From Palleronia sp. THAF1 (GTDB taxonomy: Bacteria; Pseudomonadota; Alphaproteobacteria; Rhodobacterales; Rhodobacteraceae): DNA of 64,000 nt. The first letter of the stretch is position 1. Every line of letters starts with the position of its first letter. Below, piece by piece: positions 42,492 through 51,346 of this stretch. The position numbers and the translations under genes are program-made. The stretch covers positions 3,019,001-3,083,000 of the forward strand of contig NZ_CP045420.1 in NCBI RefSeq assembly GCF_009363795.1. Direction: 5' to 3'. The notes under the pieces were generated by a model that had not been told where the DNA came from, did not search any database, and saw nothing but the letters and a program-made list of their open reading frames with translations.

Positions 42492-43597
42492 CCGACCAGA
42501 CGGCCAGGGTATTTTCAAAAGCAAAGAGCGTGAAGGGATGGTGTCCCGGTGCGTTACGGCCCATGCGATCCGGCGATGGGCTGGTGGTCCGCGTGCGGCC
42601 CCGGCTGGCACGGTTGTCGCGTGAGCAGGCGGTCGGGCTGGCCGATCTGGCGGGGCTTCACGGGTCAGGCATCGTCGAGCTGACCCGGCGCGGGAATGTG
42701 CAGCTTCGGGGCGTATCAGAGGCCACGTTGACGCCGTTGCAGAAAGGTCTGGCGTTGCTGGGTCTGCTGGACACCGATCCCGGAACCGAGACGAAGCGCA
42801 ATATCCTGACGACCCCGTTCAGCGCCGCCGAAGATATGAGCGAACGCATCGGGACGACTATCGAGGCTCGGCTCGGTGAGCTGCCGGAATTGCCGGCCAA
42901 GTTCGGGTTCATTGTGGATTGTGGAGAGACGCCCGTGTTGGCGGGCGATCCGGGCGATATCCGGATAGAGCGTGCTCCCGGCGGAGTCGTGGTTCGGCCC
43001 GACGGAGGCAGCGGCACGGTCACGGCCGAAAACGCAGCACCTGACGCTGTGATCGCCCTAGCGCATTGGTTCGCGCGTCACCGTACGCCGGACCAGAGGC
43101 GGATGAGAGACATCGCGGCGGGCGAGGCTGCGCCCATCATACCTGCCGGTGAACGGCCAACGCCCGGGCAGTCTCGCTTCGGACCCATGGTCGGCGTCGC
43201 CTTCGGCCAGATGGACGCCACCCTGTTCGCCGCTGCCGCGCGTGCGTTAGACAGCCTGCGCATCACGCCGTGGCGTATGTTGATCCTGGAAGGCGCAACC
43301 GCGATCCCGGACGGCTTTATCACCGCGCCCGACCCTATCCTGAGCGTCGACGCCTGCCCCGGCGCGCCGTTCTGTGCCGAAGCCACGGTGGAAACGCGGG
43401 ACATTGCCCGTCTGATCGCGGGGCGCGCCGACAGCATCCACGTCTCTGGCTGCGCCAAGGGATGCGCGCGCTCGGCCTCGTCGGCCGTTACGCTGGTGGG
43501 CCGCGATGGCCGGTTCGACCTTGTCAAAGAGGGCTGCGCGGGCGACACGCCCTGCGCGACCGGGATCGCACCAGAGGATGTTCCAGATGCCCTATGA
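42488..43597 (+). CDS. cobG: Precorrin-3B synthase
   Basis: A 369-residue monooxygenase of the aerobic B12 route that uses oxygen for ring contraction. Seen: KGWCPGALRPM at the start, LTRRGNVQLRGV as in sulfite/nitrite reductase-type enzymes, and the cysteines CPGAPFC and SGCAKGCARSA that bind a 4Fe-4S centre. Presence of this gene points to the oxygen-dependent pathway. ATGA overlap with cobN; the end overlaps cobH by 11 bases. Confidence 0.93.
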   Translation: MTDQTARVFSKAKSVKGWCPGALRPMRSGDGLVVRVRPRLARLSREQAVGLADLAGLHGSGIVELTRRGNVQLRGVSEATLTPLQKGLALLGLLDTDPGTETKRNILTTPFSAAEDMSERIGTTIEARLGELPELPAKFGFIVDCGETPVLAGDPGDIRIERAPGGVVVRPDGGSGTVTAENAAPDAVIALAHWFARHRTPDQRRMRDIAAGEAAPIIPAGERPTPGQSRFGPMVGVAFGQMDATLFAAAARALDSLRITPWRMLILEGATAIPDGFITAPDPILSVDACPGAPFCAEATVETRDIARLIAGRADSIHVSGCAKGCARSASSAVTLVGRDGRFDLVKEGCAGDTPCATGIAPEDVPDAL

Positions 43598-44216
43598 TTA
43601 CGAGAAGAACGGCGCTGCGATCTACAAGCAGTCCTTCGCCATGATCCGTGCGGAAGCGGACCTGGCGCGCTTCGACAAGGACGCCGAGCAGGTCGTCGTG
43701 AGGATGATCCATGCCGCAGGCCTCGTCGGGTTGGAAGAACACGTGCGCATCTCTGACGGGTTCGTCCCCGCAGCCCGCGCCGCACTTGAGGCTGGTGCCC
43801 CGATCCTGTGCGATGCGCGTATGGTCAGCGAAGGCGTCACACGCTTTCGCCTGCCCGCAGAGAACGCCGTGATCTGCACCCTCAATGACCCCCGCGTGCC
43901 CGAAATGGCGAAAGAGGCCGGTAACACCCGGTCCGCGATCGCGCTGGAGCTGTGGCGGCCGCATCTGGCAGGCGCGGTGGTGGCCATCGGCAACGCGCCG
44001 ACTGCGCTGTTCCACTTGCTGAACATGCTGGAAGATTCCGATTGCCCACGTCCCGCCGCGATTATCGGCTGCCCCGTCGGTTTCGTCGGCGCGCGCGAGT
44101 CGAAGGACGCACTTTGGGCTGACCAGCCGGTGCCGTCGCTGATCGTGGAAGGCCGGTTAGGCGGCAGCGCGATCACCGTCGCCGCCGTCAACGCCATCGC
44201 GAGCCGTGCCGAATGA
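43587..44216 (+). CDS. cobH: Precorrin-8X methylmutase
   Basis: A 209-residue enzyme that moves a methyl group from C11 to C12 to give hydrogenobyrinic acid. Seen: SFAMIRAEADL, MIHAAGLVGLEEHVRIS with the catalytic His, DARMVSEGVTRFRLP, AIGNAPTALFHLLNML, and GCPVGFVGARESKDAL. Matches full family length. Starts inside the end of cobG; overlaps cobI by ATGA. Confidence 0.95.
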   Translation: MPYDYEKNGAAIYKQSFAMIRAEADLARFDKDAEQVVVRMIHAAGLVGLEEHVRISDGFVPAARAALEAGAPILCDARMVSEGVTRFRLPAENAVICTLNDPRVPEMAKEAGNTRSAIALELWRPHLAGAVVAIGNAPTALFHLLNMLEDSDCPRPAAIIGCPVGFVGARESKDALWADQPVPSLIVEGRLGGSAITVAAVNAIASRAE

Positions 44217-44938
44217 CAGGCCGTCTGATCGGTGTCGGCCTTGGCCCCGGAGACCCGGAGCTGATGAGCGTCCGTGCCGACCGCCTTGTGCGCAGGGCAG
44301 CAACGGTCGCCTACTTTCGCAAGGCGGGTCGGGCAGGACGGGCGCGCACGCTGATCGACGGGCTGCTACGCGATGACGTCGAAGAGATCGCTATGGAATA
44401 TCCCATCACAACCGAAATCGCGGTGGAAGACCCCGCCTACAACGCCGCACTATCTGCTTTCTACGAAGAGGTCGCAGCCGACCTGCGCGCGCGGATCGAG
44501 GATGGCGAAGAGATCATGGTGCCGTGTGAGGGCGACCCGTTCTTCTATGGCTCTTTCATGCACCTCTACACCCGGCTGAAGGACCACGTGCCCGTCGATG
44601 TCGTGCCCGGTATCACGGGCATGTCGGCGGCGTGGACAGCATCGGGCGCTCCGATCACTTGGGGCGACGACGTGCTGTCGGTGGTGATGGCGACGCTGCC
44701 CGAGGACGCTTTGGCCCGCACCTTCGCAGAGACCGACGCGCTGGTGGTGATGAAGATCGGGCGCAACATGGACAAGGTGCGCCGCGCGTTGCGCCAAGCG
44801 GGCAAGTTCGACCGCGCATGGCTGGTGGAATGTGCGGCGATGGCCGAGCAATGCGTGATGCCGCTGGCCGAAGCGGAAGGCCGCCGCGTCCCGTATTTCT
44901 CTATCGTGCTCGTCCACGGACAGGGCCGCCGTCCGTGA
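44213..44938 (+). CDS. cobI: Precorrin-2 C20-methyltransferase
   Basis: A 241-residue SAM-dependent methyltransferase of the TP-methylase fold. Seen: GVGLGPGDPELMSVRADRL at the N-terminus, CEGDPFFYGSFMHLYTRL, and the SAM-binding VPGITGMSAAW. It makes precorrin-3A from precorrin-2. Overlaps both neighbours (ATGA and GTGA). Confidence 0.95.
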   Translation: MTGRLIGVGLGPGDPELMSVRADRLVRRAATVAYFRKAGRAGRARTLIDGLLRDDVEEIAMEYPITTEIAVEDPAYNAALSAFYEEVAADLRARIEDGEEIMVPCEGDPFFYGSFMHLYTRLKDHVPVDVVPGITGMSAAWTASGAPITWGDDVLSVVMATLPEDALARTFAETDALVVMKIGRNMDKVRRALRQAGKFDRAWLVECAAMAEQCVMPLAEAEGRRVPYFSIVLVHGQGRRP

Positions 44939-45681
44939 TCGGTTGGGTGCGCATCGTAGGCCTTGGGCCGGGGGATGAGGCCCTGTGGACGCGACAGGTC
45001 AGCGACACGCTGGCGCAGGCGACCGATGTCGTGGGCTACATCCCTTACGTGAACCGCGTGGCGGATCGCGACGGGTTGGTGAAACACGCAAGCGACAACC
45101 GGCTAGAGGTCGACCGTGCGCAACAAGCCCTGACCATGGCCACCGAAGGGCGGCGCGTTGCCGTCGTCTCATCCGGCGATCCCGGTGTCTTCGCCATGGC
45201 CAGCGCGGTGTTCGAAGCGGTGGAGGCCGGGCCACCCGAGTGGCGCGCGCTCGATATCCAGGTGCAGCCCGGCATAACCGCGATGCTCGCAGCCTCCGCC
45301 GCTTGCGGAGCGCCGCTGGGCCACGACTTCTGCGCCATCAACCTAAGCGACAACCTTAAGCCGTGGGAGGTGATCGAACGCCGCCTGCACTTGGCCGCCG
45401 AGGCCGACTTCGCCATGGCGTTCTACAACCCCCGCTCTGCCAGCCGCCCCGAAGGCTTCGCCCGCGCGCTGACCGTGCTGAACGAAGCCTGCGGCGACAA
45501 CCGACCGATGATCTTCGCGCGCAATGTCTCCTTGCCCGACCAGACCATCCGCATCGTGCCGCTACCCGATACCACCCCGGACATGGCCGACATGCGCACG
45601 GTCGTATTGCTCGGATCATCCCGAACGCGGATCATCGAACGGGACGGCGCGCCTATCGTCTACACACCCCGGAGCATCTGA
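44935..45681 (+). CDS. cobJ: Precorrin-3B C17-methyltransferase
   Basis: A 248-residue SAM-dependent TP-methylase acting just after CobG. Seen: VGLGPGDEALWTRQV, VVSSGDPGVFAMASAV, VQPGITAMLAASAACGAPLGHDFCAINLSD, and FYNPRSASRP, all C17-methyltransferase signatures. GTG start overlaps the cobI stop. Last cob gene of the plus operon; its stop overlaps the zapE start (TGATG), so zapE and the EVE gene may share the transcript. Confidence 0.95.
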   Translation: MIGWVRIVGLGPGDEALWTRQVSDTLAQATDVVGYIPYVNRVADRDGLVKHASDNRLEVDRAQQALTMATEGRRVAVVSSGDPGVFAMASAVFEAVEAGPPEWRALDIQVQPGITAMLAASAACGAPLGHDFCAINLSDNLKPWEVIERRLHLAAEADFAMAFYNPRSASRPEGFARALTVLNEACGDNRPMIFARNVSLPDQTIRIVPLPDTTPDMADMRTVVLLGSSRTRIIERDGAPIVYTPRSI

Positions 45682-46742
45682 TGCGCTTCGAAGATATATA
45701 CGCCGAAGAGATCGCAGCGGGTCAGATTGAAGCCGACCCCGCGCAGGAAGTCATGCTGCCGGAGTTCACGCGGCTGGCCGATGCACTGGCAGAAAAGCCG
45801 AAGCGCGGGTTCTTCCGTAGCAAGCCGGAAGCGCCGAAGGGATTGTACCTTTGGGGCGGCGTCGGGCGGGGCAAGTCGATGCTGATGGACCTGTTCCACA
45901 AGCACGTCACGGTTGAAGGCGGGCAGCGTCGGGTGCATTTCCACGCCTTCATGCAGGACGTGCACAAGGGGATTGCCGCCGCGCGCAAGAAAGGCGTCAG
46001 CGATCCGATTCAGACGGTGGGTGAAGATATCGCCGACGGTCTGCGCCTGCTGTGTTTGGATGAAATGCAGATCGGAGACATCACCGACGCCATGATCGTG
46101 GGCCGTTTGTTCGAACGGCTGTTCGCCGGGAATGTGGCCATCGTCACCACGTCGAACCGGCCCCCGGACGATCTGTACAAGGACGGCCTGCAACGCGACC
46201 GTTTCGTGCCCTTCATCGATCTGCTTAAGAAACGGATGGAGGTGGTGCACCTGACCTCTCCCCGCGACTGGCGGCAGGATCGGATCGCAGAGGCGGAAAC
46301 CTACTTCACCCCAGCCAACGCCGACGCCCACGCCGAGATGGACGTGCTGTGGGACAAGTTGACCGGCGGCGCGGCGCCGGAAACGCTGTCCTTTGAAGTC
46401 TCGGGTCGGACCGTCGAAATCGACCGCTATTCCAATGGCGTCGCGCGTGCGGGGTTTTGGGAGTTATGCGGCAAGCCGCTGGGCGCTGCCGACTACCTGG
46501 CGCTGGCCGAGCGTATCCGGGTGCTGATGCTGGAGGACGTACCGCGCCTGTCGGGCGACAACTACAACGAAGCAAAGCGCTTCGTCACCCTGATCGACGC
46601 GCTCTACGAGGCCCGCAACCGTTTGGTCATGTCCGCCGCCGACGTGCCGGAATCGCTTTATGCCGAGGGCACCGGTAGCTTCGAATTCGAACGCACCGCC
46701 TCACGCCTGCGCGAGATGCAATCGGAAGGATGGGGAAGCTGA
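45681..46742 (+). CDS. zapE: Cell division protein ZapE (AFG1-like ATPase)
   Basis: A 353-residue P-loop ATPase. Seen: Walker A GGVGRGKS at residues 59-66, FHAFMQDVHKGI, Walker B LLCLDEMQIGDITDAMIV, sensor VTTSNRPPDDLYKDGLQRDRFVPFI, and the C-terminal LIDALYEARNRLV. ZapE associates with the divisome in E. coli. Its place at the end of the B12 operon seems positional rather than functional. Confidence 0.93.
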   Translation: MRFEDIYAEEIAAGQIEADPAQEVMLPEFTRLADALAEKPKRGFFRSKPEAPKGLYLWGGVGRGKSMLMDLFHKHVTVEGGQRRVHFHAFMQDVHKGIAAARKKGVSDPIQTVGEDIADGLRLLCLDEMQIGDITDAMIVGRLFERLFAGNVAIVTTSNRPPDDLYKDGLQRDRFVPFIDLLKKRMEVVHLTSPRDWRQDRIAEAETYFTPANADAHAEMDVLWDKLTGGAAPETLSFEVSGRTVEIDRYSNGVARAGFWELCGKPLGAADYLALAERIRVLMLEDVPRLSGDNYNEAKRFVTLIDALYEARNRLVMSAADVPESLYAEGTGSFEFERTASRLREMQSEGWGS

Positions 46743-47161
46743 TGCGCTACTGGTTGTTCAAATCCGAACCCTCTGACTGGTCGTGGGATGATCAGGTGGC
46801 AAAGGGCGACGCCGGAGAAGAATGGTCCGGCGTGCGCAACTATCAGGCGCGCAACATCATGCGGCAGATGGCGGTGGGCGACCGGGGGTTCTTCTACCAC
46901 AGCCAGTCCGACAAGGCCTGCGTCGGCATCGTCGAGGTAATGGCAGAGGCCGCTCCGGACAGCACCGACGACAGCGGCAAATGGGAGTGCGTGACGGTAA
47001 AGGCGGTCCAGCCCTTGCCGCAGCCCGTCACGCTGGCGCAGGTGAAAAACACGCCGGAACTGGCGGATATGGCGCTGGTGAAGTCGATGCGCCTTTCGGT
47101 CCAGCCCGTCAGCGAAGACGAATGGCGGATCGTCTGCCGCATGGGCGGCTTGGGCGACTAG
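46742..47161 (+). CDS. EVE domain protein
   Basis: A 139-residue protein made of one EVE domain, a PUA-like fold proposed to bind modified bases. Seen: WLFKSEPSDWSWDDQ, WSGVRNYQARNIMRQM, GDRGFFYHSQSDKACVGIVEV. Small solo EVE proteins resemble human THYN1. Overlaps zapE stop (TGATG) and shares its stop with the convergent FUSC gene (CTAG). Confidence 0.93.
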   Translation: MRYWLFKSEPSDWSWDDQVAKGDAGEEWSGVRNYQARNIMRQMAVGDRGFFYHSQSDKACVGIVEVMAEAAPDSTDDSGKWECVTVKAVQPLPQPVTLAQVKNTPELADMALVKSMRLSVQPVSEDEWRIVCRMGGLGD

Positions 47162-48204
47162 CCCGCCCGCGTAGCCGAAGCCCGCGCGTTGGGGTCGCGC
47201 TGTCCCTGCGGAGACGGCTCTTCAATTCCGGCTTCTTGCAGCGCCTCCAATGCGCCGGGTGCGAACAGGCGCAGCACGGTCCAGCCGATCAAACCCAAAG
47301 CAATCGTCATCGCGGCCGCAGCGGCCATGGTGCCGATACGCTCATAAGCCAATTGGTTCACTTCCGTCACGAGTGCCAGAACCTCTATCACCGCGACGGT
47401 CAAAAGCGTGGTGAAGATCGTGTAGCTATAGGGCAGCATCCGGAACCCGAGGATCAAGCAGGCCGCGCCCAAAGTCACAAGAAGGGCGGTCGATCCCGTC
47501 AGCAGTGCGACACCGACCGCGATGGCCGTTCCGATGATGGTGCCGACCGTCCTCTTGATCGTGCGCGAGAACAGCTCTCCGTGCGGAGGCAGGACGAGGA
47601 TTACGAAGGTCAGCGGAAACCAGAAGCCGTGCTGCCCGAAGAACAGATTGCCCACGTAGACGGACAGTGTGATCCCCACTGCAAGTGCGACGCCGAAGAC
47701 CATCGCGTAGGACTCACTTTCGGGGTCTTCGGTGCCGGTCGAGCACTGCTCCCCGAACCACCAGACCACCGCCTGCGCCCAGATCATCGCAAGGATGAAC
47801 ACGCCGAACAGAATGGGTAGATCGACGCCCTGCAGGATTGATGATGTAAATAACGGCCAGGTCAGCAATCCCCGGATCGCGGCCTTGGCCATGCCGAAGG
47901 ACCCGCAGATTCCTACCATGATCCCGAGCCACGGGGCGACCAACAGTGCCATTTCCGGCTGCCCCAAGGACAGCAGCCCCGCCATACCCATCACCAAGGT
48001 GACCAGCGTGCCCACCTTCAGCCCTGCGTCTTGCGAGGCCAAGCAGGCAGGCATCGCGGCGACGAAGGCGACGGCGCCGGGACGGCCAAGGAAATACACC
48101 GCCACCACGGCAGGCAGGACCATGGCGACGACCATCATCGTCACCTTGCGCCACGGCATGGGCGCGTCGCTTTCGAACAGCGCGGCGGTCAGTCGGTTGG
48201 CCAT
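47158..48204 (-). CDS. FUSC-like inner membrane protein
   Basis: A 348-residue protein with about ten hydrophobic segments arranged in two sets, a central WFGEQCSTGTEDPESES loop, and the LPPHGELFSRTIKRTVGTIIGTAI pattern of aromatic-acid exporter/FUSC proteins (PF13515-like). A periplasmic or cytoplasmic large domain found in AaeB is missing. Start uncertain: a GTG at 48225 would add seven residues. Substrate unknown. Confidence 0.75.
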   Translation of the reverse strand: MANRLTAALFESDAPMPWRKVTMMVVAMVLPAVVAVYFLGRPGAVAFVAAMPACLASQDAGLKVGTLVTLVMGMAGLLSLGQPEMALLVAPWLGIMVGICGSFGMAKAAIRGLLTWPLFTSSILQGVDLPILFGVFILAMIWAQAVVWWFGEQCSTGTEDPESESYAMVFGVALAVGITLSVYVGNLFFGQHGFWFPLTFVILVLPPHGELFSRTIKRTVGTIIGTAIAVGVALLTGSTALLVTLGAACLILGFRMLPYSYTIFTTLLTVAVIEVLALVTEVNQLAYERIGTMAAAAAMTIALGLIGWTVLRLFAPGALEALQEAGIEEPSPQGQRDPNARASATRAG

Positions 48205-48246
48205 CTGTCGCAGATAGGTCCCCACCGCGCCGTTACGAGACAGACG

Positions 48247-48588
48247 TTACTTGTAGACGGCTTCCTTGCCGAAATGCTTGGTCAACAGGTAGTAAACGAC
48301 CGCGCGATGCTTGTTACGGTTCGACCGACCGTAATCCTCGATCACCTTCTGAATGCCGCCCATCAGGCTTTCGCTATCGGCCAGACCCAGCTTCTTCATC
48401 AGGAAGTTCTTCTTGATGGTGTTCAGCTCTTCTGTGTCCGAACCGGCAACGGTGGACGCATCTTCGTTGTAGATCGACGGGCCGCAGCCGATGGTCACTT
48501 TGCGCAGCAGGTCCATGTCAGGCTCGTGCCCGACCTTCTCACGCAGGTCAGCGGCGTATTTCTCGATCAGATCGTCGCGTCGGCTCAT
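48247..48588 (-). CDS. DUF2853 family protein
   Basis: A 113-residue soluble protein with helical, charged sequence: DDLIEKYAADLREKVG, VTIGCGPSIYNEDAST, LNTIKKNFLMKKLGL, GGIQKVIEDYGRSNRNKHRAVVYYLLTKHFGKE. This matches the small DUF2853 family, of unknown function. GGAGA stands before the ATG at 48588, which is preferred to a longer in-frame start at 48690. Confidence 0.82.
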   Translation of the reverse strand: MSRRDDLIEKYAADLREKVGHEPDMDLLRKVTIGCGPSIYNEDASTVAGSDTEELNTIKKNFLMKKLGLADSESLMGGIQKVIEDYGRSNRNKHRAVVYYLLTKHFGKEAVYK

Positions 48589-48791
48589 GGTGGTGTCTCC
48601 CTCTTCGTCCCTTCGCGGCTTTCTGCCGCATGCACGGACCCTAAACGCCAAGATTCCGTGCGGGAAGGAAAATGTCCTTTTACGTGCCATGCATCACGCT
48701 CTGTAAACTTGGAAACGCTTGACCGAGGGGGAAATCGGGGTGCAGCGTCGTATATCCGCCCGCTCGGGGCCCATCGGGAAGGGACAAACCC

Positions 48792-49229
48792 ATGTCGCAG
48801 GAAACCTTCGTCGTCGCCTATGATGACGACACCGCCGACACCGGCGTACTGGATTGCGCCATCGCCCGCGCGCAGAAGTCAGGCGCAAAGCTTCTGATCA
48901 TCCACGTGCTTGAGTGGTCACCCTACAGCTTTCTAAGCCAGGAAGAACTAGCCGCGCGCGGCAAGCGCCGGGCAGAGGAACTGGACCGTGCGCGCGACCA
49001 CGTGATTGCCCCGGCGCTGGAGCGTGCGAAGACCGCAGGGGTCGAGGCAGAGGGCGTGACCAAGCACGGATCGGTTGCCGATCTGGTAGTGCGCACGGCC
49101 CGCGACGCATCGGCGGCCTTCATCTTCGTGGGCCGCTCCGGCTCTGGCGAAGCGCGCGCCCGTATCTTCGGATCGGTGCCACTGGCCATTGCGCAGGTCG
49201 CAGACATCCCAACCGTCATCGTTCCCTGA
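48792..49229 (+). CDS. Universal stress protein (UspA family)
   Basis: A 145-residue ATP-binding Usp. Seen: FVVAYDDD with the first nucleotide-binding Asp, and FVGRSGSGEARARIFGSVPLAIAQ, the G-x2-G-x9-G(S) ATP loop. It precedes the sodium/alanine symporter by 11 bases on the same strand and may be co-expressed. A role in stress resistance is a family-level statement. Confidence 0.93.
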   Translation: MSQETFVVAYDDDTADTGVLDCAIARAQKSGAKLLIIHVLEWSPYSFLSQEELAARGKRRAEELDRARDHVIAPALERAKTAGVEAEGVTKHGSVADLVVRTARDASAAFIFVGRSGSGEARARIFGSVPLAIAQVADIPTVIVP

Positions 49230-49240
49230 AGGAGACTGTC

Positions 49241-50773
49241 ATGAAGTATCTCGCACCGCTCTTTCTGGCGCTGACGACTGCCCTGCCCGCCCGCGCGCAA
49301 GGCATCGACGAGACGATCAACACGATCTTCGCCGACTACACCGGCTGGTATGTCAGCCTGATCTTCGCGAACCTTCCTGGCACCAATTTCTCTTGGATCG
49401 CCCTTTGGCTTGTCGTCGGTGCGGTGGTCTTCACCGTTTACTTCGGCGCGATCCAGTTTTCGGGCTTCATGCACTCGATCCGGCTGGTGAAAGGCGACTT
49501 CTCCGATCCCAACGACGCCGGAGAGGTCAGCCACTTCCAAGCCCTCGCCACCGCTCTTTCGGGAACCGTCGGCCTTGGCAACATCGCCGGTGTCGCGGTC
49601 GCTGTCAGCATCGGCGGACCTGGCGCGACGTTCTGGATGGTGATCGCTGGCCTTTTTGGCATGGCGACGAAATTCACCGAATGCACGCTGGGCGTGAAGT
49701 ATCGCAATGAATATCCGGATGGCAGCGTCTCTGGCGGACCGATGTACTACATCGTCAAGGGCTTCAAGGAACGTGGCCTGCCCTTGGGTGGCTTCATGGC
49801 GATCGTGTTCAGCTTCTTCACCATTCTAGGCGCACTGGGCGGCGGCAACATGTTCCAGGCCAACCAGGCCCACGCGCAACTGTCGACCGTGCTGGGCGAC
49901 TATCCCGGCTGGATCACCGGGGTCGTCATGGCGATCATCGTGTTTCTTGTGATCGCGGGAGGCCTGCGGTCCATCGCGAAAGTGACAGAGAAGGTCGTGC
50001 CGTTCATGGGCGTCTTCTACGTGTTGGTCTCGCTGGCGATCCTGGTGGTCAACGCGGATGAAATCCTGTGGGCGTTCGGTCAGATCTTCCAAGGGGCGTT
50101 CACCGGACTTGGCGTCGCGGGCGGCTTTACAGGCGCGCTGATCCAAGGCTTCCGCCGGGCCGCCTTCTCGAACGAAGCGGGTATCGGCTCGGCAGCCATC
50201 GCGCACTCTGCCGTGAAAACGAAGGAGCCTGTGACCGAAGGCTATGTCGCCCTGCTGGAGCCGTTCATCGACACCGTGGTGATCTGCACGATGACGGCTC
50301 TGGTCATCGTCATCACGGGCGTGCTGCAGCAAGACACTGCAACGGGCCTGTATATGTGGAACGAAGAGGCGGGCCGTATCGCCACCGAAGGCGGCGTGAC
50401 CGGCGTGGAACTGACCAGCGCCGCCTACGCACAGGCGTTCAGCTGGTTCCCGCCACTGCTGGCCATATCCGTGGTACTGTTTGCATTTTCGACGATGCTG
50501 TCATGGAGCTACTACGGGCTGAAGGCGTGGACCTATATTCTGGGCGAAGGCAAGGCGAAGGAACTGACGTTCAAGGTCATCTTCTGCCTGTTCATCGTGA
50601 TCGGAGCTGCCGCCAGCCTTGGCCCGGTGATCGACTTCTCGGATGCCATGCTGTTCTCGATGGCGATCGTCAACATCATCGCGCTCTATTTCCTGATGCC
50701 CATCGTGAAGGGCGAGCTGTCGCGTTACCAAAAGCGGCTGCGGTCAGGTGAGATCAAGAAGTACGAAGGCTGA
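49241..50773 (+). CDS. Sodium:alanine/glycine symporter (AGCS family)
   Basis: A 510-residue inner membrane transporter. Seen: a cleavable-looking leader (LFLALTTALPARAQG), about eleven membrane helices, and AGCS signatures TALSGTVGLGNIAGVAVAVSIGGPGATFW, SGGPMYYI, FRRAAFSNEAGIGSAAIAHSA. Imports alanine or glycine with sodium. GGAG precedes the ATG at 49241. Confidence 0.94.
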   Translation: MKYLAPLFLALTTALPARAQGIDETINTIFADYTGWYVSLIFANLPGTNFSWIALWLVVGAVVFTVYFGAIQFSGFMHSIRLVKGDFSDPNDAGEVSHFQALATALSGTVGLGNIAGVAVAVSIGGPGATFWMVIAGLFGMATKFTECTLGVKYRNEYPDGSVSGGPMYYIVKGFKERGLPLGGFMAIVFSFFTILGALGGGNMFQANQAHAQLSTVLGDYPGWITGVVMAIIVFLVIAGGLRSIAKVTEKVVPFMGVFYVLVSLAILVVNADEILWAFGQIFQGAFTGLGVAGGFTGALIQGFRRAAFSNEAGIGSAAIAHSAVKTKEPVTEGYVALLEPFIDTVVICTMTALVIVITGVLQQDTATGLYMWNEEAGRIATEGGVTGVELTSAAYAQAFSWFPPLLAISVVLFAFSTMLSWSYYGLKAWTYILGEGKAKELTFKVIFCLFIVIGAAASLGPVIDFSDAMLFSMAIVNIIALYFLMPIVKGELSRYQKRLRSGEIKKYEG

Positions 50774-50865
50774 CCCGCGCAAGGATCACACGAGCGTGAT
50801 GCATATTCCGGCTGGGATGATAGCGTCTCGCTCGTGATTCGAATCAACGCATAGGGATGCAGACA

Positions 50866-51288
50866 ATGGGACTTCTCAATTTCGTTAAGAACGCCGGCAA
50901 GAACCTTTTTGGCGGCAAAGCCGAAGCGGCGACAGCCGATACGCTGCAGAAGGAAATCAGCGATCTGGGCCTCGACGCCAGCGGTCTGGATATCCAGGTC
51001 GACGGTGACAAGGTCACGGTGAACGGCACGCCCAAGGATCAGGAGACCAAGGAAAAGGTCCTTCTCGCGCTGGGCAACGTGGAAGGCATCGCCTCGGTCC
51101 AGGACGACGCCGATGGCGACCTGCCGACCACCCACACTGTCGAAAAGGGCGACAGCCTTTGGAAGATCGCCGAGGCCACGCTGGGCGACGGCGCGCGCTA
51201 CCAAGAAATCTTCGAGGCCAACAAGCCGATGCTGTCCGACCCCGACAAGATCTACCCCGGCCAAGTGCTGCGCATCCCGGCCAAGTAA
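50866..51288 (+). CDS. BON-LysM protein (Kbp/YgaU-like potassium-binding)
   Basis: A 140-residue protein with no signal peptide: N-terminal MGLLNFVKNAGKNLFG, a BON domain at about residues 20-80, and a LysM domain from about 88 to the end (HTVEKGDSLWKIAEATLGDGARYQEIFEANKPML and PGQVLRIP). The same layout and N-terminus are seen in E. coli Kbp, which binds potassium. ATG at 50866 with AGGG nine bases before it; an ATG at 50857 is less likely. Followed by a strong terminator. Confidence 0.92.
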   Translation: MGLLNFVKNAGKNLFGGKAEAATADTLQKEISDLGLDASGLDIQVDGDKVTVNGTPKDQETKEKVLLALGNVEGIASVQDDADGDLPTTHTVEKGDSLWKIAEATLGDGARYQEIFEANKPMLSDPDKIYPGQVLRIPAK

Positions 51289-51294
51289 ACGACA

Positions 51295-51326
51295 AAGGCC
51301 CCGAACGCTGGTTCGGGGCCTTTTTC
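51295..51326 (+). terminator. Rho-independent terminator after the LysM gene
   Basis: An 11-bp stem, AGGCCCCGAAC with GTTCGGGGCCT around a GCTG loop, followed by TTTT on the plus strand. It lies between convergent genes and could also act, less well, for ahcY on the minus strand. Confidence 0.9.
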
Positions 51327-51346
51327 TATCCGCAGGTCTGCAGAGA

